From the NCBI RefSeq assembly GCF_000626675.1, contig NZ_CP006842.1:2542001-2606000 (forward strand): a stretch of DNA of 64,000 nucleotides, given 5' to 3'. Below, in pieces: positions 55,801-64,000 of this stretch; position 1 is the first letter of the stretch, and every line of letters begins with the position of its first letter. The DNA comes from Corynebacterium glyciniphilum AJ 3170 (GTDB lineage Bacteria; Actinomycetota; Actinomycetes; Mycobacteriales; Mycobacteriaceae). The notes beneath the pieces were generated by a model. It saw only the letters and a program-made list of their open reading frames with translations. It searched no databases and was not told where the DNA came from. A program made the position numbers and the translations under genes.

Positions 55801-56038
55801 TCGTGACGAGGCGGTCGAGCAGCATGCGACGACGCTTGTCCTCATCGGCGGTGCCTGGCTTGACGAACTTCTCGAATGCCTGGGGCTGTGTTTCTTGGAG
55901 CCACGGGAAGACGTCCGTGGGAACCAGAGCGCGTTCGACGTCGTAGAGGTCATCATTGTCCGAGTACAGCCATCCGTGGGCTTCGAGGTACTCGGCGAGC
56001 TCGCGCTCGAACTCGATCTCCTTGTGCTGACCACTCAT
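52850..56038 (-). CDS. hsdR: Type I restriction enzyme, R subunit
   Basis: 1062 residues, typical for HsdR. The N-terminal nuclease domain (to about residue 260) contains the PD-(D/E)xK-like motif ending in TAEVKTENTQ. Helicase motifs follow: Walker A HSAGSGKTNSIAW near residue 325, DEAH box IIADEAHSSQSG, and a later QTGFDQPLLCAMYVDKKLSG with RLNRTH. The C-terminus is helical and binds the methylase core. Its ATG overlaps the hsdS stop in an ATGA. Cleaves unmethylated DNA after ATP-driven translocation. Confidence 0.96.
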   Translation of the reverse strand: MSGQHKEIEFERELAEYLEAHGWLYSDNDDLYDVERALVPTDVFPWLQETQPQAFEKFVKPGTADEDKRRRMLLDRLVTSLDKPMTDREGALRTLRKGFNVAGLGAGSAKFDMMQAKPETSLNPTTQAKYEANRLRVMRQVHYGDGNKSIDLVFFLNGVPVATAEVKTENTQTVENAKQQYRERIIQLKGKKPFALLGNGTRALVHFAVSEDQVWMTTKLDGAKTRFLPFNRGTEDGGEGNPLNPNGQRTAYFWEQVLQRDAWLAILSRFIWISESRTLDKTGRQKRSYTLIFPRFHQWDVVEKLERAVTAPEPDKRFLIQHSAGSGKTNSIAWLAHRLARLQVNNEKIFDTVIVVTDRNVLDAQLQEAIKQIDTDNQSIVATIDDMAIREYANLNEGNTASKSGALGHAIESGKLIVVVTIQTFPFILDKIQNASELKAKKFAIIADEAHSSQSGNTAAQLKSVLTAEQQEELDDTGEVEVDAEQMMINRMLSHEMAARASHEGISFFAFTATPKKKTLELFGHRDSDDGEPRPFHLYSMKQAIEEGFILDVLRGYRTYKMYFDLGEKIEGSLNTEVDETKAKKEVMQWVKVNPKTIAQKAAIIVEHFRENVAHLLDGAAKAMVVSPNRLGAVRYKREIDRYIKSRGLGYGTLVAFSGTVEDADTSAELGLESLTEATMNPGTRDLRQEFKSDQYRVMIVANKFQTGFDQPLLCAMYVDKKLSGITAVQTLSRLNRTHTTSSGTKKTAAMTQVVDFVNEPAEIQESFEPYFNDAHIDEVTDPNLIWDIVSKLDGADIYEADEVQDVATVFVTEGTGTGSKVNGKIAKGLGPAKKRFREQWKHAQLTEDRIELNELELFRKNTTSFLNFYDFMTQVVDYGNTDLAKKAIYLRLLAPHLRDTEISETIDLTDVELTRLQLVGEQPVDIDISAGGVVTGTTAVASGEPRDPKMVALLEVVRELSTMLGESEETTHGAVSTILSKLSEDETLVQQAKSNSESQFEESPDLQASTDEAVLGAGDVMSRVSEIIFAGDANAERARQLIARAFYRSQADGMSLPDEPT

Positions 56039-57180
56039 GCTGCCTCCCTTACGTCGATCTGACCGGTCACCGCTGCAGTGATCAGCGCTGCGCGGCGCTC
56101 TTTCGAGAGCGTGATGAGATCCTGGGACTCGGAGATGAGCTCATCAATGCGGGAGATCTGCTCGCTTACGAACGATACGATTTCCTGCTGCTTTCGAATG
56201 GGCGGGACTGGTATCGCTATATCGCCCATCTGTTTCCAGTACAGACGCCATTGCGACGGGCGAATTCCTGTCGAACGGACAACATATTGTCCAACCATTC
56301 GAGCACTTCTCAAATATAGGTGAGCGAACATAGGGTGCAACCGCTCCGTTGTCGGCCGTAGAACCTCATAATCGCCGCTGACAATTCCTCGATGCTGGGA
56401 TATTCCGAGTGAGCCCTGCCAAGCCTTCATACGGTTGACAACAAGGTCACCTGGACGAACAAGGAGGTACCGTGAGACGTCCTCAGGAGTAACATTGTAA
56501 TTACCATCACGCGAACCCTTCGGGATTACACCATAGTCCCGATAGACAGAAAGCACCTGCTCGCCATGTTGATTTCGAACTTCCGCTGGCAAAAACAGAT
56601 AACGCAGCCGGATTCTTTCGGCAACAGACTCCTCGGCACCCTGATCTATCACGGATTTCCGTCGTTCCCTCAGCGTTTCAATGAGATCGCGCTGCTCGGT
56701 GATCAGCTCGTCGATCTTCTGCGTCTCACGGTCCAGATAATCAGCAATAGCCCGCTGCCCATCGGGAAGAGTATTTGGCAATGCAATTGACATCATTGCA
56801 CTTTGCGTCAATTTATCCCGAGTTGATCCGTTGATCACCCGCGAGTAGTCTACACTATTTAAGGCGTATGCCAGCCAACGGCCATCTGTTGCTTCGCTCG
56901 GCACAAGAACATGAATGTGATTATTGGGCCAAATGGGTTCGTTGCGATAAAAGGAAACATCCCGAGAACGGTCGAAAAACGGAGCACCATCCTCACCCAA
57001 CAGAACCACTGGAAAATCCAGTTTTGCCTTATCGACGTACCCTTGAATGCTGTTTGCACCCCAATACGGCACGTCTCCCGGACGCTCAGATCGCTCGACA
57101 GCATTCAAAGGCTCTCGGAGGTCATCGCGACAAGTTGCCAAGCGTCTCAACTGTACTTCTGCACTTAATGGTGCACTCAC
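56035..57180 (-). CDS. hsdS: Type I restriction enzyme, S (specificity) subunit
   Basis: 381 residues from a GTG overlapping the hsdM stop (GTGTGA). Two target-recognition domains, each followed by a conserved helix: LPDGQRAIADYLDRETQKIDELITEQRDLIETLRERR in the middle and PPIRKQQEIVSFVSEQISRIDELISESQDLITLSKERR at the end. The recognition domains, especially 56200-57060, are visibly less GC-rich than hsdR and hsdM, suggesting domain exchange. Determines the bipartite recognition sequence. Confidence 0.93.
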   Translation of the reverse strand: MSAPLSAEVQLRRLATCRDDLREPLNAVERSERPGDVPYWGANSIQGYVDKAKLDFPVVLLGEDGAPFFDRSRDVSFYRNEPIWPNNHIHVLVPSEATDGRWLAYALNSVDYSRVINGSTRDKLTQSAMMSIALPNTLPDGQRAIADYLDRETQKIDELITEQRDLIETLRERRKSVIDQGAEESVAERIRLRYLFLPAEVRNQHGEQVLSVYRDYGVIPKGSRDGNYNVTPEDVSRYLLVRPGDLVVNRMKAWQGSLGISQHRGIVSGDYEVLRPTTERLHPMFAHLYLRSARMVGQYVVRSTGIRPSQWRLYWKQMGDIAIPVPPIRKQQEIVSFVSEQISRIDELISESQDLITLSKERRAALITAAVTGQIDVREAA

Positions 57181-58910
57181 ACTTCCACCGCCTTCAGCAG
57201 CGTCAGGATTTTGGAGACCTTGGCCTTGAGATCCTTGTCGATCTCCTCGAGTGGGCGCGGTGGTACGTACTTGTAGAATATTCGGGTGAAGGGGATCTCG
57301 TAGCCAACCTTGGTCTTCTTGTGATCGATCCAAGCGTCCGGCACGTGCGGGGCCACCTCAGCGTCGAAGTACGCCTCGATGGTCGCGTCTTTGCCGTCGG
57401 AACCTTCGGTGTTGCAGCCGTAGGTGAACGGCACGTTCTCAGTGTCGCGCTTCTTGCTGTCCGGCTTCGGATTGCCCTTGCGGTCGCGGACGACCTCACC
57501 GTCGTCATCCAGCAGTGGGCGCTCGACGGTGATCGTCCAGTAGCCGAACTCGCTGGTGGGCAGGATCTTGGAGTGCTCGCCGTCCTCATGGGCGTCGTAG
57601 ATGCCGACTATCTCGTCGCGTTGGGCAATGGAGATCTCGCGGCGCTTGGACCCCATACCCTTGCGCATCTTCGTCCACATGCCGCTGGCGTCGATGAGCT
57701 GGACGGTGCCGCGACGCTCAGGCTGCTTGTCGTTGTCGAGGATCCAGACGTAGGTGGCGATGCCGGTGTTGAAGAACATGTCGGTCGGTAACGCAATGAT
57801 GGTATCCACGAGGTCTTCCTCGAGCAGCCACTGCCGGATCTTGCTGGGCCCAGATTCAGCACCACCGGTGAACAGCGGTGAACCATTCAAGACGATGCCG
57901 GCACGGCCACCGCCCTCATGTGCCGGTCGCATCTTTGACACCAGGTGCTGCAGGAACAGCATCTGCCCGTCGCTAACAGGCGGTAATCCAGCGTTGAACC
58001 GACCAAGCCGCCCCTCCCGGTGCTCCTGCTTCACCGACTCCGCAGCGGCCTTCCAGTCGACTCCGTAAGGCGGGTTGGACAGGCAGAAGTCGAAGGTGCG
58101 GCGGGAGAACTCATCCCTGATGAGAGTGTCGCCCTTGCGAATGTTTCCGATGTCCTGGCCCTTGGAAATCATGTCCGACTTGCAGATCGCGTAAGACTGG
58201 CCATTGATCTCCTGACCGTAGAGCGTCAGTCGAGCACTGGGATTGCGCTGATGCAGTCGCTCCTCCGCGACCGAAAGCATGCCGCCGGTGCCGGCTGTGG
58301 GGTCGTAGACGGTGCGAACGACGCCCTCACTGGTCAGTGGCTCCTGCTCCTCGGCGAAGAGCAGGTCGACCATCAGGCGTATCGCGTCACGAGGTGTGTA
58401 GTGCTCCCCGGCCTCCTCGTTGGATGCTTCAGCGAACTTGTAGATGAGGTGCTCATACAGCTCGCCCATCTCAGCGTTGGAGATCGCATTAGGATGCAGG
58501 TTGACACCGGCGAACTTCTCGACGACGAGGTAGAGGCGGTTGTTGTCATCGAGGGTGCTGATGACCTGCTCGAAACCGAACTGCTCGAAGACGTCAATGT
58601 TAGACGAGAAGCTCGTGACGTACTCGATGAGATTCTCACGAAGCTGGTCCGGGTCATCGAGCAGCCGATTGAAGTCGTACTGGCTTGTGTTATAGAAAGA
58701 CAGGCCCGTCGCCCGACGCATCTGCGCGTCGAGGACCCCACCAGTGTGAAGAGACGCCGTTGACCGCATCAGGTCGCGCCTCGATGCCATGAGCGCATCG
58801 AGGCGGCGCAGGATGGTGAACGGCAGGACGATGCTGCCGTACTGATGCGGCTTGTACACACCACGGAGTTGATCGGCGATCGACCAGACGAAGGGCCCGA
58901 GATTACTCAT
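57177..58910 (-). CDS. hsdM: Type I restriction enzyme, M (methyltransferase) subunit
   Basis: 577 residues. N-terminal HsdM_N domain (LGPFVWSIADQLRGVYKPHQYGSIVLPFTILRRLD), the AdoMet motif VYDPTAGTGGMLSVAEE near residue 220, and the catalytic NPPYG in FCLSNPPYGVDW for N6-adenine methylation. First gene of a tightly overlapping hsdM-hsdS-hsdR operon. Complete, so the system is probably active. Confidence 0.96.
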   Translation of the reverse strand: MSNLGPFVWSIADQLRGVYKPHQYGSIVLPFTILRRLDALMASRRDLMRSTASLHTGGVLDAQMRRATGLSFYNTSQYDFNRLLDDPDQLRENLIEYVTSFSSNIDVFEQFGFEQVISTLDDNNRLYLVVEKFAGVNLHPNAISNAEMGELYEHLIYKFAEASNEEAGEHYTPRDAIRLMVDLLFAEEQEPLTSEGVVRTVYDPTAGTGGMLSVAEERLHQRNPSARLTLYGQEINGQSYAICKSDMISKGQDIGNIRKGDTLIRDEFSRRTFDFCLSNPPYGVDWKAAAESVKQEHREGRLGRFNAGLPPVSDGQMLFLQHLVSKMRPAHEGGGRAGIVLNGSPLFTGGAESGPSKIRQWLLEEDLVDTIIALPTDMFFNTGIATYVWILDNDKQPERRGTVQLIDASGMWTKMRKGMGSKRREISIAQRDEIVGIYDAHEDGEHSKILPTSEFGYWTITVERPLLDDDGEVVRDRKGNPKPDSKKRDTENVPFTYGCNTEGSDGKDATIEAYFDAEVAPHVPDAWIDHKKTKVGYEIPFTRIFYKYVPPRPLEEIDKDLKAKVSKILTLLKAVEV

Positions 58911-59501
58911 TCACATTCCTGCCTCAGTTGAGCGATACGACATAGATGATCGTACTTGCCCTACCAGCGACCGGTGGGCAGGTGGCCGAGCCGTGTCACG
59001 TGTGGTCGTAGCGTCGGACATGTACGTTCAGCAGGACTTCAAGGAGGCGATGCTGGCGAAACAGCAAGCCACCGCTCCATGACCACATTCCGGCCGCCCA
59101 CTCTCGGCCGTCGACCGAGACGGAATCTCCTGGGAAGGTGCATAACGCAATCTCGTCTCCCTCACCACGACATGGCAGGCCCTCCCCGACTCTCGGTACC
59201 GGAGAGTCGGGGAAGCTGTTGGGCGTTGGAAGGGTGACCGTCAACCACTACCCCGCCCTACTCACTAGATAGTCGCCATTTTGCTTAGCAACTGGAAATG
59301 ACGGCGGGACAAGGCCGTCCGACTCCGTCAGGTGTCGGAGCGGAACCCGACGGGAACCAATCTTGTATTTGAACTTGTATTTGAGTGCGGGAACTAGCGG
59401 GAATATCCGGGCGCTAGCGGGAACCAATGATGAGCGAAAAACACGTTCTAACAGCCAGGTTATTGACTACGACCTGCAGTAGAAGGCATCTACCAACTAG
59501 A
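58911..59501. other. Non-coding right end of the island
   Basis: 590 bases without a supported gene. It contains the hsdM upstream region, a strong 12-bp inverted repeat (TCCCCGACTCTC and complement at 59183-59213, seven-base loop), the arm repeat at 59361, and repeated CTAGCGGGAA (59394, 59414) and GGGAACCAAT motifs. This looks like the accessory part of attR. Confidence 0.5.
59361..59383. repeat. Right arm-type tandem repeat
   Basis: Two CTTGTATTTG copies 12 bases apart; the direct copy of 3911..3933 with one mismatch, 119 bases before attR. Confidence 0.6.
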
Positions 59502-59539
59502 CCCGGTCGGTCGCGGGTTCGAATCCTGCCGGGGGCACA
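59502..59539. repeat. attR: second copy of the 38-bp tRNA-Arg end
   Basis: Identical to 3808..3845. The bases upstream do not complete a tRNA, so this is the displaced 3' end marking the right boundary of the island. Confidence 0.9.
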
Positions 59540-59565
59540 AAAACATCTGCCTGGTCGCCCGGAGG

Positions 59566-60414
59566 TCACCCGTCGACGGCACTTCGGCACGTTCCGCGCG
59601 CTGCCAGTAATTCGAGCTTGTGTGCCGCTTCCGAGCGAGGCTCCGCGGTGAGCACCAGCAGAGCATGGTGCTGGTCTTCGGTGAACAGGGACTGGCAGTC
59701 GACGTCGATCTCTCCCAGTTCGGGGTGGATCAGCGTCTTGTGATCCGCGAATCGTTGGTGCACCTCATGCTCCTCCCAAAGGGCCGCGAACTCCTCGCTC
59801 CGCCGCCTGAGTTCGTCGGCCAGTTCGCCGGCGCGGGAGCCCGCCCCCATCGCGCCGAGAGCTGCACGGAGCGACGCGACCTGAGCACGGCTCTGTCGCT
59901 CATGGTCGTGAGCCGGATAGCGGAGACGTTCGCTCGCCGGGTGGACGAACCAACGGTAGATCTCACTTCGTTCCAGGCCGATGAAGCGACTACGGTCCCC
60001 CAGGAGTTCCGTCGCTGGTCCATTCTGTACCAGAGTCTCTCCCAGGACAGAGATGACGAGCGCAGGCGTGTCCGACAATCGGTCGAGCACCCGCAGCAGC
60101 GCCGGCGGGACGTAGTCGTCACTGTCGTGGCGGTCCGGCGCATTGAGACCCGCGACCCGGAACAAGTAGTCACATTCGTCAGGGGTCAGCCGGAGCGCAC
60201 GGGCCAGGGAACCGAGGATCTGGGCGCTCGGTCGTGCACTACGCCCCTGTTCAATCCTCGTGAAGTAATCCGTCGACATCCCCGCCAGCAGGGCGACCTC
60301 CTCCCGGCGCAGGCCGGCTGCGCGGCGTCGACGCCCAGTCGTGAGTCCGACGTCGGAGGGCTGCAACGCCGCACGGCGACGAGAGAGAAAGGCACCAAGT
60401 GCATCACGATCCAT
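59566..60414 (-). CDS. MmyB-like XRE-family regulator
   Basis: 282 residues from ATG 60414. N-terminal HTH RRRAAGLRREEVALLAGMSTDYFTRIEQGRSARPSAQILGSLARAL, then a MmyB-type PAS-like ligand-binding domain (DRLSDTPALVISVLGETLVQN, NIYRW-like SEIYRWFVHP, SLRAALGAMG). Actinobacterial members regulate a divergent oxidoreductase; here an SDR gene lies divergently 102 bases away. Outside the island. Confidence 0.9.
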   Translation of the reverse strand: MDRDALGAFLSRRRAALQPSDVGLTTGRRRRAAGLRREEVALLAGMSTDYFTRIEQGRSARPSAQILGSLARALRLTPDECDYLFRVAGLNAPDRHDSDDYVPPALLRVLDRLSDTPALVISVLGETLVQNGPATELLGDRSRFIGLERSEIYRWFVHPASERLRYPAHDHERQSRAQVASLRAALGAMGAGSRAGELADELRRRSEEFAALWEEHEVHQRFADHKTLIHPELGEIDVDCQSLFTEDQHHALLVLTAEPRSEAAHKLELLAARGTCRSAVDG

Positions 60415-60516
60415 GACCACCAGTATCGGTGACCCCGCCACACTCAGCCAGGGACCGGCCGTCCCCCGATAAACAGACTCTGGAAGCCACCCCGCCGGGG
60501 CCTAATACTTGGACGC

Positions 60517-61284
60517 ATGGACATCAAGGGCAACACCATCTTCATTCCGGGCGCGACGAGCGGCATCGGTCTGGCGCTAGCCGTGGAGCTGCAGGCGAAG
60601 GGCAACGAGATCATCGTCGGCGGACGCCGCACCGGGCGCCTCACGCAAATCAGCGACGACCATCCCGGCATCCACACCATCGAGATCGACACGACTGACC
60701 TTGAGAGTGTCCGGCAAGCAACGAACCGGGTCCTCACCGAATACCCGGAGGTCAATGTCCTCGTCGCCATGGCGGGGATCATGCAGGTCGAGGACTGGAC
60801 CAGTCCGGACGATGCCCTCACGAGCGCGGAGAACACGGTCACAACCAATCTGCTCGGCCCGATACGGCTTATCGCCGGGTTTATCGGACACCTTCAGACC
60901 CGTCCGGACGCCACGATCATGACCGTCTCCTCGGGACTGGCATTCACCCCCCTGAAGGCCACCCCGAGTTACAACGCGACGAAGGCGGCGATCCACATGT
61001 TCAGTGAGACACTGCGCCTTCAGCTTGCCGGAACCTCGGTGAAGGTCATGGAACTGCAGCCTCCCTCGGTGGCTACCGACCTTCTTCCCGGGCAGCGTGA
61101 GAGTTCGTTCGCCATGCCGTTGGAGGAGTTCATCGAGGAAGTCATCTCCCTCATCGAGTCGCAGCCTGCGGCCACCGAGATCCAGGTCGAACGCGTGAAG
61201 TTCCTGCGTTACGCCGAGGCCCGCGGGAACTACAAGGAGACCGTCGCAGCGCTGAACTCCACCGACCCTCACGGGAACCGATGA
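60517..61284 (+). CDS. Short-chain dehydrogenase/reductase (DltE-like)
   Basis: 255 residues. Cofactor motif GATSGIGLALAVELQAKG, NAG-like VAMAGIMQVEDW, and the catalytic Ser...Tyr-x-x-x-Lys in TVSSGLAFTP and PSYNATKAAI. The GGRR after the second strand suggests NADPH. Divergent from the MmyB-like regulator, which probably controls it. Substrate unknown. Confidence 0.92.
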   Translation: MDIKGNTIFIPGATSGIGLALAVELQAKGNEIIVGGRRTGRLTQISDDHPGIHTIEIDTTDLESVRQATNRVLTEYPEVNVLVAMAGIMQVEDWTSPDDALTSAENTVTTNLLGPIRLIAGFIGHLQTRPDATIMTVSSGLAFTPLKATPSYNATKAAIHMFSETLRLQLAGTSVKVMELQPPSVATDLLPGQRESSFAMPLEEFIEEVISLIESQPAATEIQVERVKFLRYAEARGNYKETVAALNSTDPHGNR

Positions 61285-61478
61285 CAGTCGTGTGCATCGC
61301 CTACCCGTGCCTCCAGTCGTGATGCCTGACGGGTAGCGATCAAACACGTGACCGTCAAGACCTGACAGGACCGGGAGTGCCTAAACGCCTCACATGATCT
61401 GACGCGAAGACCAACACGACGCAGTGACGACAACCAGAATCATCCTGGTTCCGCTGGCAGACGGCCTCGATCGCGGGC

Positions 61479-61519
61479 TACGGGTCTGGCGGACGCGGGT
61501 TCGAATCTGCCGGGGCACT
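61479..61519 (+). other. Degenerate tRNA-Arg 3'-end / att relic
   Basis: A CGCGGGTTCGAATC-TGCC-GGGG-CAC string matches the last third of the tRNA-Arg gene with two single-base gaps and no upstream tRNA half. It could be an old att site or a decayed tRNA. Confidence 0.45.
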
Positions 61520-62570
61520 AACGAGGAGCGTCCCCCGTGTTCCGGGCTCCGTGCCCCGGCGATACACCCTTCGTCGGACGCACAGGCGCGAACGGCCTGA
61601 GCAGAAGCTCGGTGACCGTCCTGGCGTACCACCGCAGGGCGCGGTCGAACGGCCCCCACGCCAGCAGCCACGTCGCCAGTACCGCCAGAACCACACAGAT
61701 GCCGAGAATCACGAGCGGGCCGTACACTTCAAGGCTGCCCGCAAGCACGGGCTCGAGAGCACGCACGACGAAGCCGTGGAGCACGTAGACCGAGAGGCTG
61801 TGTCGACCGACGGTGGCGAGCAACGATTCCCGGTTTCCGACCCATGCCAGCAGCGCCAGGGTCATGAGTGAAGCGCCGAGGTCGAGGATCAGGCGAATTC
61901 CCACCCCTTCCGGAACACTGACGTCGAAATGAACGAACTTGTGGTTGCCGTAGAACCAGTCATTGTCGAGCTTGATGACGTAGAAGTATCCGGTCACCGA
62001 CACTGCTGCGACGGTGAGAATGATCCTCCGCCAGACGGTGAGTCCGCCCGCCCAGTCAAGTAGCCGCTGGCCGTAGAGCTTTCCGATCACGAAGAACGGC
62101 CAGAAAACCAATGTTCGAACGGCGGAGAGTTCATTGTCGAACGCTGGGAGGAGGGCGCCGAAGATGCCGGTCATCACCGAGGTGACGAGCGCTGCGCGGG
62201 GGAAACGTTCGATGAACGGCACAGTGACCATCCACCACGCCATCGCGAGAAGGAACCATGAGTACCAGAAAGGCGTGAGGAAAGCGAAGTCCGGGGAAAG
62301 ATCGAAGACCCACAACCATCCCCACATGAGTGGCAGCACCGTGGCCAGCAACACGAGGAAGCTGAGGATACGTTCCGGGAGTCGGTTGGACTTCGCCGTG
62401 ATGCCCGCCAGAAAGATGAAGGCGGGCATGTGGAACGAGTAGATGAGGTACATCGGGGCCCGCAGTACGTCAGAGTCCCAGGGCGCGGCCCTCGCCAGCA
62501 GGTGTCCCAGGACGACGGTGAAGATGAGGATCCCTTTGGCACGGTCGAGGCGGTGGTTACGGGTGGACAC
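61518..62570 (-). CDS. Acyltransferase-3 family membrane protein
   Basis: 350 residues from a GTG at 62570; longer frames are possible. The start STRNHRLDRAKGILIFTVVLGHLL carries the family's R-x10-H pattern (histidine in LGHLLARAAPW), and about ten transmembrane segments follow. Such enzymes O-acetylate cell-wall or secreted sugars and lipids, or transfer succinyl groups. Tandem with a second acyltransferase on the same strand. Confidence 0.85.
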   Translation of the reverse strand: MSTRNHRLDRAKGILIFTVVLGHLLARAAPWDSDVLRAPMYLIYSFHMPAFIFLAGITAKSNRLPERILSFLVLLATVLPLMWGWLWVFDLSPDFAFLTPFWYSWFLLAMAWWMVTVPFIERFPRAALVTSVMTGIFGALLPAFDNELSAVRTLVFWPFFVIGKLYGQRLLDWAGGLTVWRRIILTVAAVSVTGYFYVIKLDNDWFYGNHKFVHFDVSVPEGVGIRLILDLGASLMTLALLAWVGNRESLLATVGRHSLSVYVLHGFVVRALEPVLAGSLEVYGPLVILGICVVLAVLATWLLAWGPFDRALRWYARTVTELLLRPFAPVRPTKGVSPGHGARNTGDAPR

Positions 62571-62643
62571 GCGGCCACGATAACGCGAGGAGACCGTCAG
62601 ATGTCCACTTCCCGTCCTCCGTCGACGGCGGAGAAGGAGCCCG

Positions 62644-63780
62644 TTATGGTTCCTGCCTCCTCCGTTCACTGTCAAGGTAGCGCCGCCGCATCCACTGTGG
62701 TCGCCGGAACAGCCACGAAAAGCCACACGCCATGAGTACCTTGTGCAATCCCAGGCAGAGCACAGCAGCGATGCCCGCGAGGATCAGTGGTTGCAGCGGC
62801 AGGCCCGGATCAGCCGGTAGGACGAGGTCGAGGAGGAAGGCCACCGTCGCCAGCACCATGATGTGCATCAGGAACACGGGAAGTGTCCGTGCTCCGACCT
62901 TGCTGAACGGCACGGTGATACGCCAGGACTCCATGTAGGAGAACGCACTGACCACAGCGATGATCCCCACCAGGGCCAGAAACAGCCGTACCGGACCGTT
63001 GAGCCCGAAGTTGAAGTGGTCATGGGTGGCGTCGATCCATAACGCAACCACTGCGTAGACGGACACGGAACCGGCGATGATCCACAGTGAGCGGCGTTGT
63101 GCCAGCCGGTGGATCCATGGTGCTCCGTACATGCCCAGCAGGTAGAAAAAATAAGTTCGCAGAATGTCATTCCACGGCCAGTCGAATTCCGCCAAGGGGC
63201 TCAGCACACTGAGCGCCATGGCCGCCAGAAGCTGAATCACCGGTGGCACCCGCCGTGTCAGTTTCGACACGACGGCGAACAACGCCAGCGCGTACACGAA
63301 CCACAGGTAGGATTCCGGTCCCAGTACCGACAGTCCGATGCGCTCAGCCATCGGCCCCCAGTTCTCCGGATCGAGGCCCTGTGGTGCGGGGATACCGTCA
63401 CTGTTTCCCACGGAGGTGAGCGGCACCATCGACAACCAGATCTCGCGGATCGGCACCCACAGTACGAACAGCCACACCATGATCCAGACGCGGCGGTCGG
63501 CGAACGACCGCCAGCGCTCAGAGAGGGCTCTCGCCGCGAACAGGCCCGTCAACAGAAAGAACAGCGGCATGCGGAACGGCCCGAGCATCAGGCTCATCTT
63601 CTCCCAGATGCCGGTGTCATAGCCGTTGTTGTTCAAGGTGATGTTCGCGTGCCCGGCGACGACCAGCAGGATACAGAGACCTTTGGCCGCATCCACCCAA
63701 CCGACGCGGCCGATGCGGCCACGGTGGCCGCTACGCGAGGACGGAGTGCCCGACGACACCGGGGTCACTTCGGGTGGCAC
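62644..63780 (-). CDS. Acyltransferase-3 family membrane protein (second)
   Basis: 378 residues from ATG 63780. N-terminal GWVDAAKGLCILLVVAGHANI has the conserved Asp-x-x-x-Gly and catalytic-type histidine. Ten or so transmembrane segments, including FRMPLFFLLTGLFAARAL and LPVFLMHIMVLATVAFLL. Probably modifies envelope glycans together with its neighbour 73 bases downstream. Confidence 0.87.
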   Translation of the reverse strand: MPPEVTPVSSGTPSSRSGHRGRIGRVGWVDAAKGLCILLVVAGHANITLNNNGYDTGIWEKMSLMLGPFRMPLFFLLTGLFAARALSERWRSFADRRVWIMVWLFVLWVPIREIWLSMVPLTSVGNSDGIPAPQGLDPENWGPMAERIGLSVLGPESYLWFVYALALFAVVSKLTRRVPPVIQLLAAMALSVLSPLAEFDWPWNDILRTYFFYLLGMYGAPWIHRLAQRRSLWIIAGSVSVYAVVALWIDATHDHFNFGLNGPVRLFLALVGIIAVVSAFSYMESWRITVPFSKVGARTLPVFLMHIMVLATVAFLLDLVLPADPGLPLQPLILAGIAAVLCLGLHKVLMACGFSWLFRRPQWMRRRYLDSERRRQEP

Positions 63781-63902
63781 TGAATCCGCTCACTCTCTGC
63801 ATAGCCTGAAGACATCTTAGGTTGACGCTACTATGCCGGAACCTTCCCTCCGGGAAACGGGGTGGAAGCGGAGCCTCTTGTCCCCGGGGATGGTTGTCGT
63901 CG

Positions 63903-64000
63903 CTATCCGAACGTCAGCCCGAACACCGGCACTGCGAGGCCGAAAACGGTGAGGGTGATCAAGAAGATGGCGATCACATTCAGCCAGAACCCGCCCTTGA
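63903..64000 (-). CDS. Membrane transporter C-terminus (partial)
   Basis: Only the last 32 codons are in the window: KGGFWLNVIAIFLITLTVFG then LAVPVFGLTFG and TAG. A C-terminal NxI helix after GFWLN is typical of DASS/SLC13-like permeases. The remaining gene lies beyond the window edge. Confidence 0.5.
   Translation of the reverse strand, partial: KGGFWLNVIAIFLITLTVFGLAVPVFGLTFG

Noticed and set aside
61464..61519. Functional tRNA gene
   Set aside because: Only the T arm and a gapped 3' acceptor strand are recognisable; no D or anticodon arm can be folded.

Overview
The window looks like a chromosomal segment of a high-GC actinobacterium, most likely Corynebacterium or a close relative. The best clues are an ArsR repressor whose three cysteines sit exactly three residues after those described for the C. 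glutamicum ArsR, a mycothiol-type single-domain arsenate reductase, and GTG/TTG starts. Species cannot be named from sequence alone.

The centre is a mobile island of about 55.7 kb integrated at the 3' end of a tRNA-Arg(TCT) gene. The last 38 bases of the tRNA (3808..3845) are repeated at 59502..59539. A tyrosine integrase lies next to the tRNA, and a tandem arm-type repeat is found just inside both ends. Core chromosome flanks it: a DASS-type permease and a CopD/CtaG copper/oxidase-assembly protein on the left; a MmyB-like regulator, an SDR, two acyltransferase-3 proteins and the end of another permease on the right.

Layout inside the island. (1) 3.9-14.4 kb, mobility module: integrase, Xis-like HTH protein, a truncated DEDD-type exonuclease, small hypothetical and coiled-coil proteins, a coupling-protein remnant cut by an IS481 element, an oriT-like region, MobC and a MOBP relaxase. 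No type IV secretion genes are present, so this resembles a mobilizable rather than self-transmissible element. (2) 14.4-18.1 kb and again 49.2-52.8 kb: a duplicated module of two lipoproteins and an ArdA antirestriction protein, with a 746-bp block that appears identical. (3) 18.1-49.2 kb, cargo between the two copies: 2-oxoglutarate oxygenase and TauE permease, an Asp23/AmaP envelope-stress operon, acyl-CoA synthetase and GDSL hydrolase, an arsenic cluster, a second ArsR/permease pair, ChrA, SulP with a MerR regulator, a Ktr potassium system, GNAT plus tryptophanyl-tRNA synthetase, and IS110, IS6, IS30, IS3 and IS481 copies in various states of decay. (4) 52.8-58.9 kb: a complete type I restriction-modification operon hsdM-hsdS-hsdR.

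Together the island couples mobility and DNA-defence functions (ArdA against type I enzymes, plus its own type I system) to metal, ion, envelope-stress and possibly antibiotic-tolerance cargo. The repeated module suggests that two related elements fused, and it gives a route for loss of about 34.5 kb of cargo by homologous recombination.
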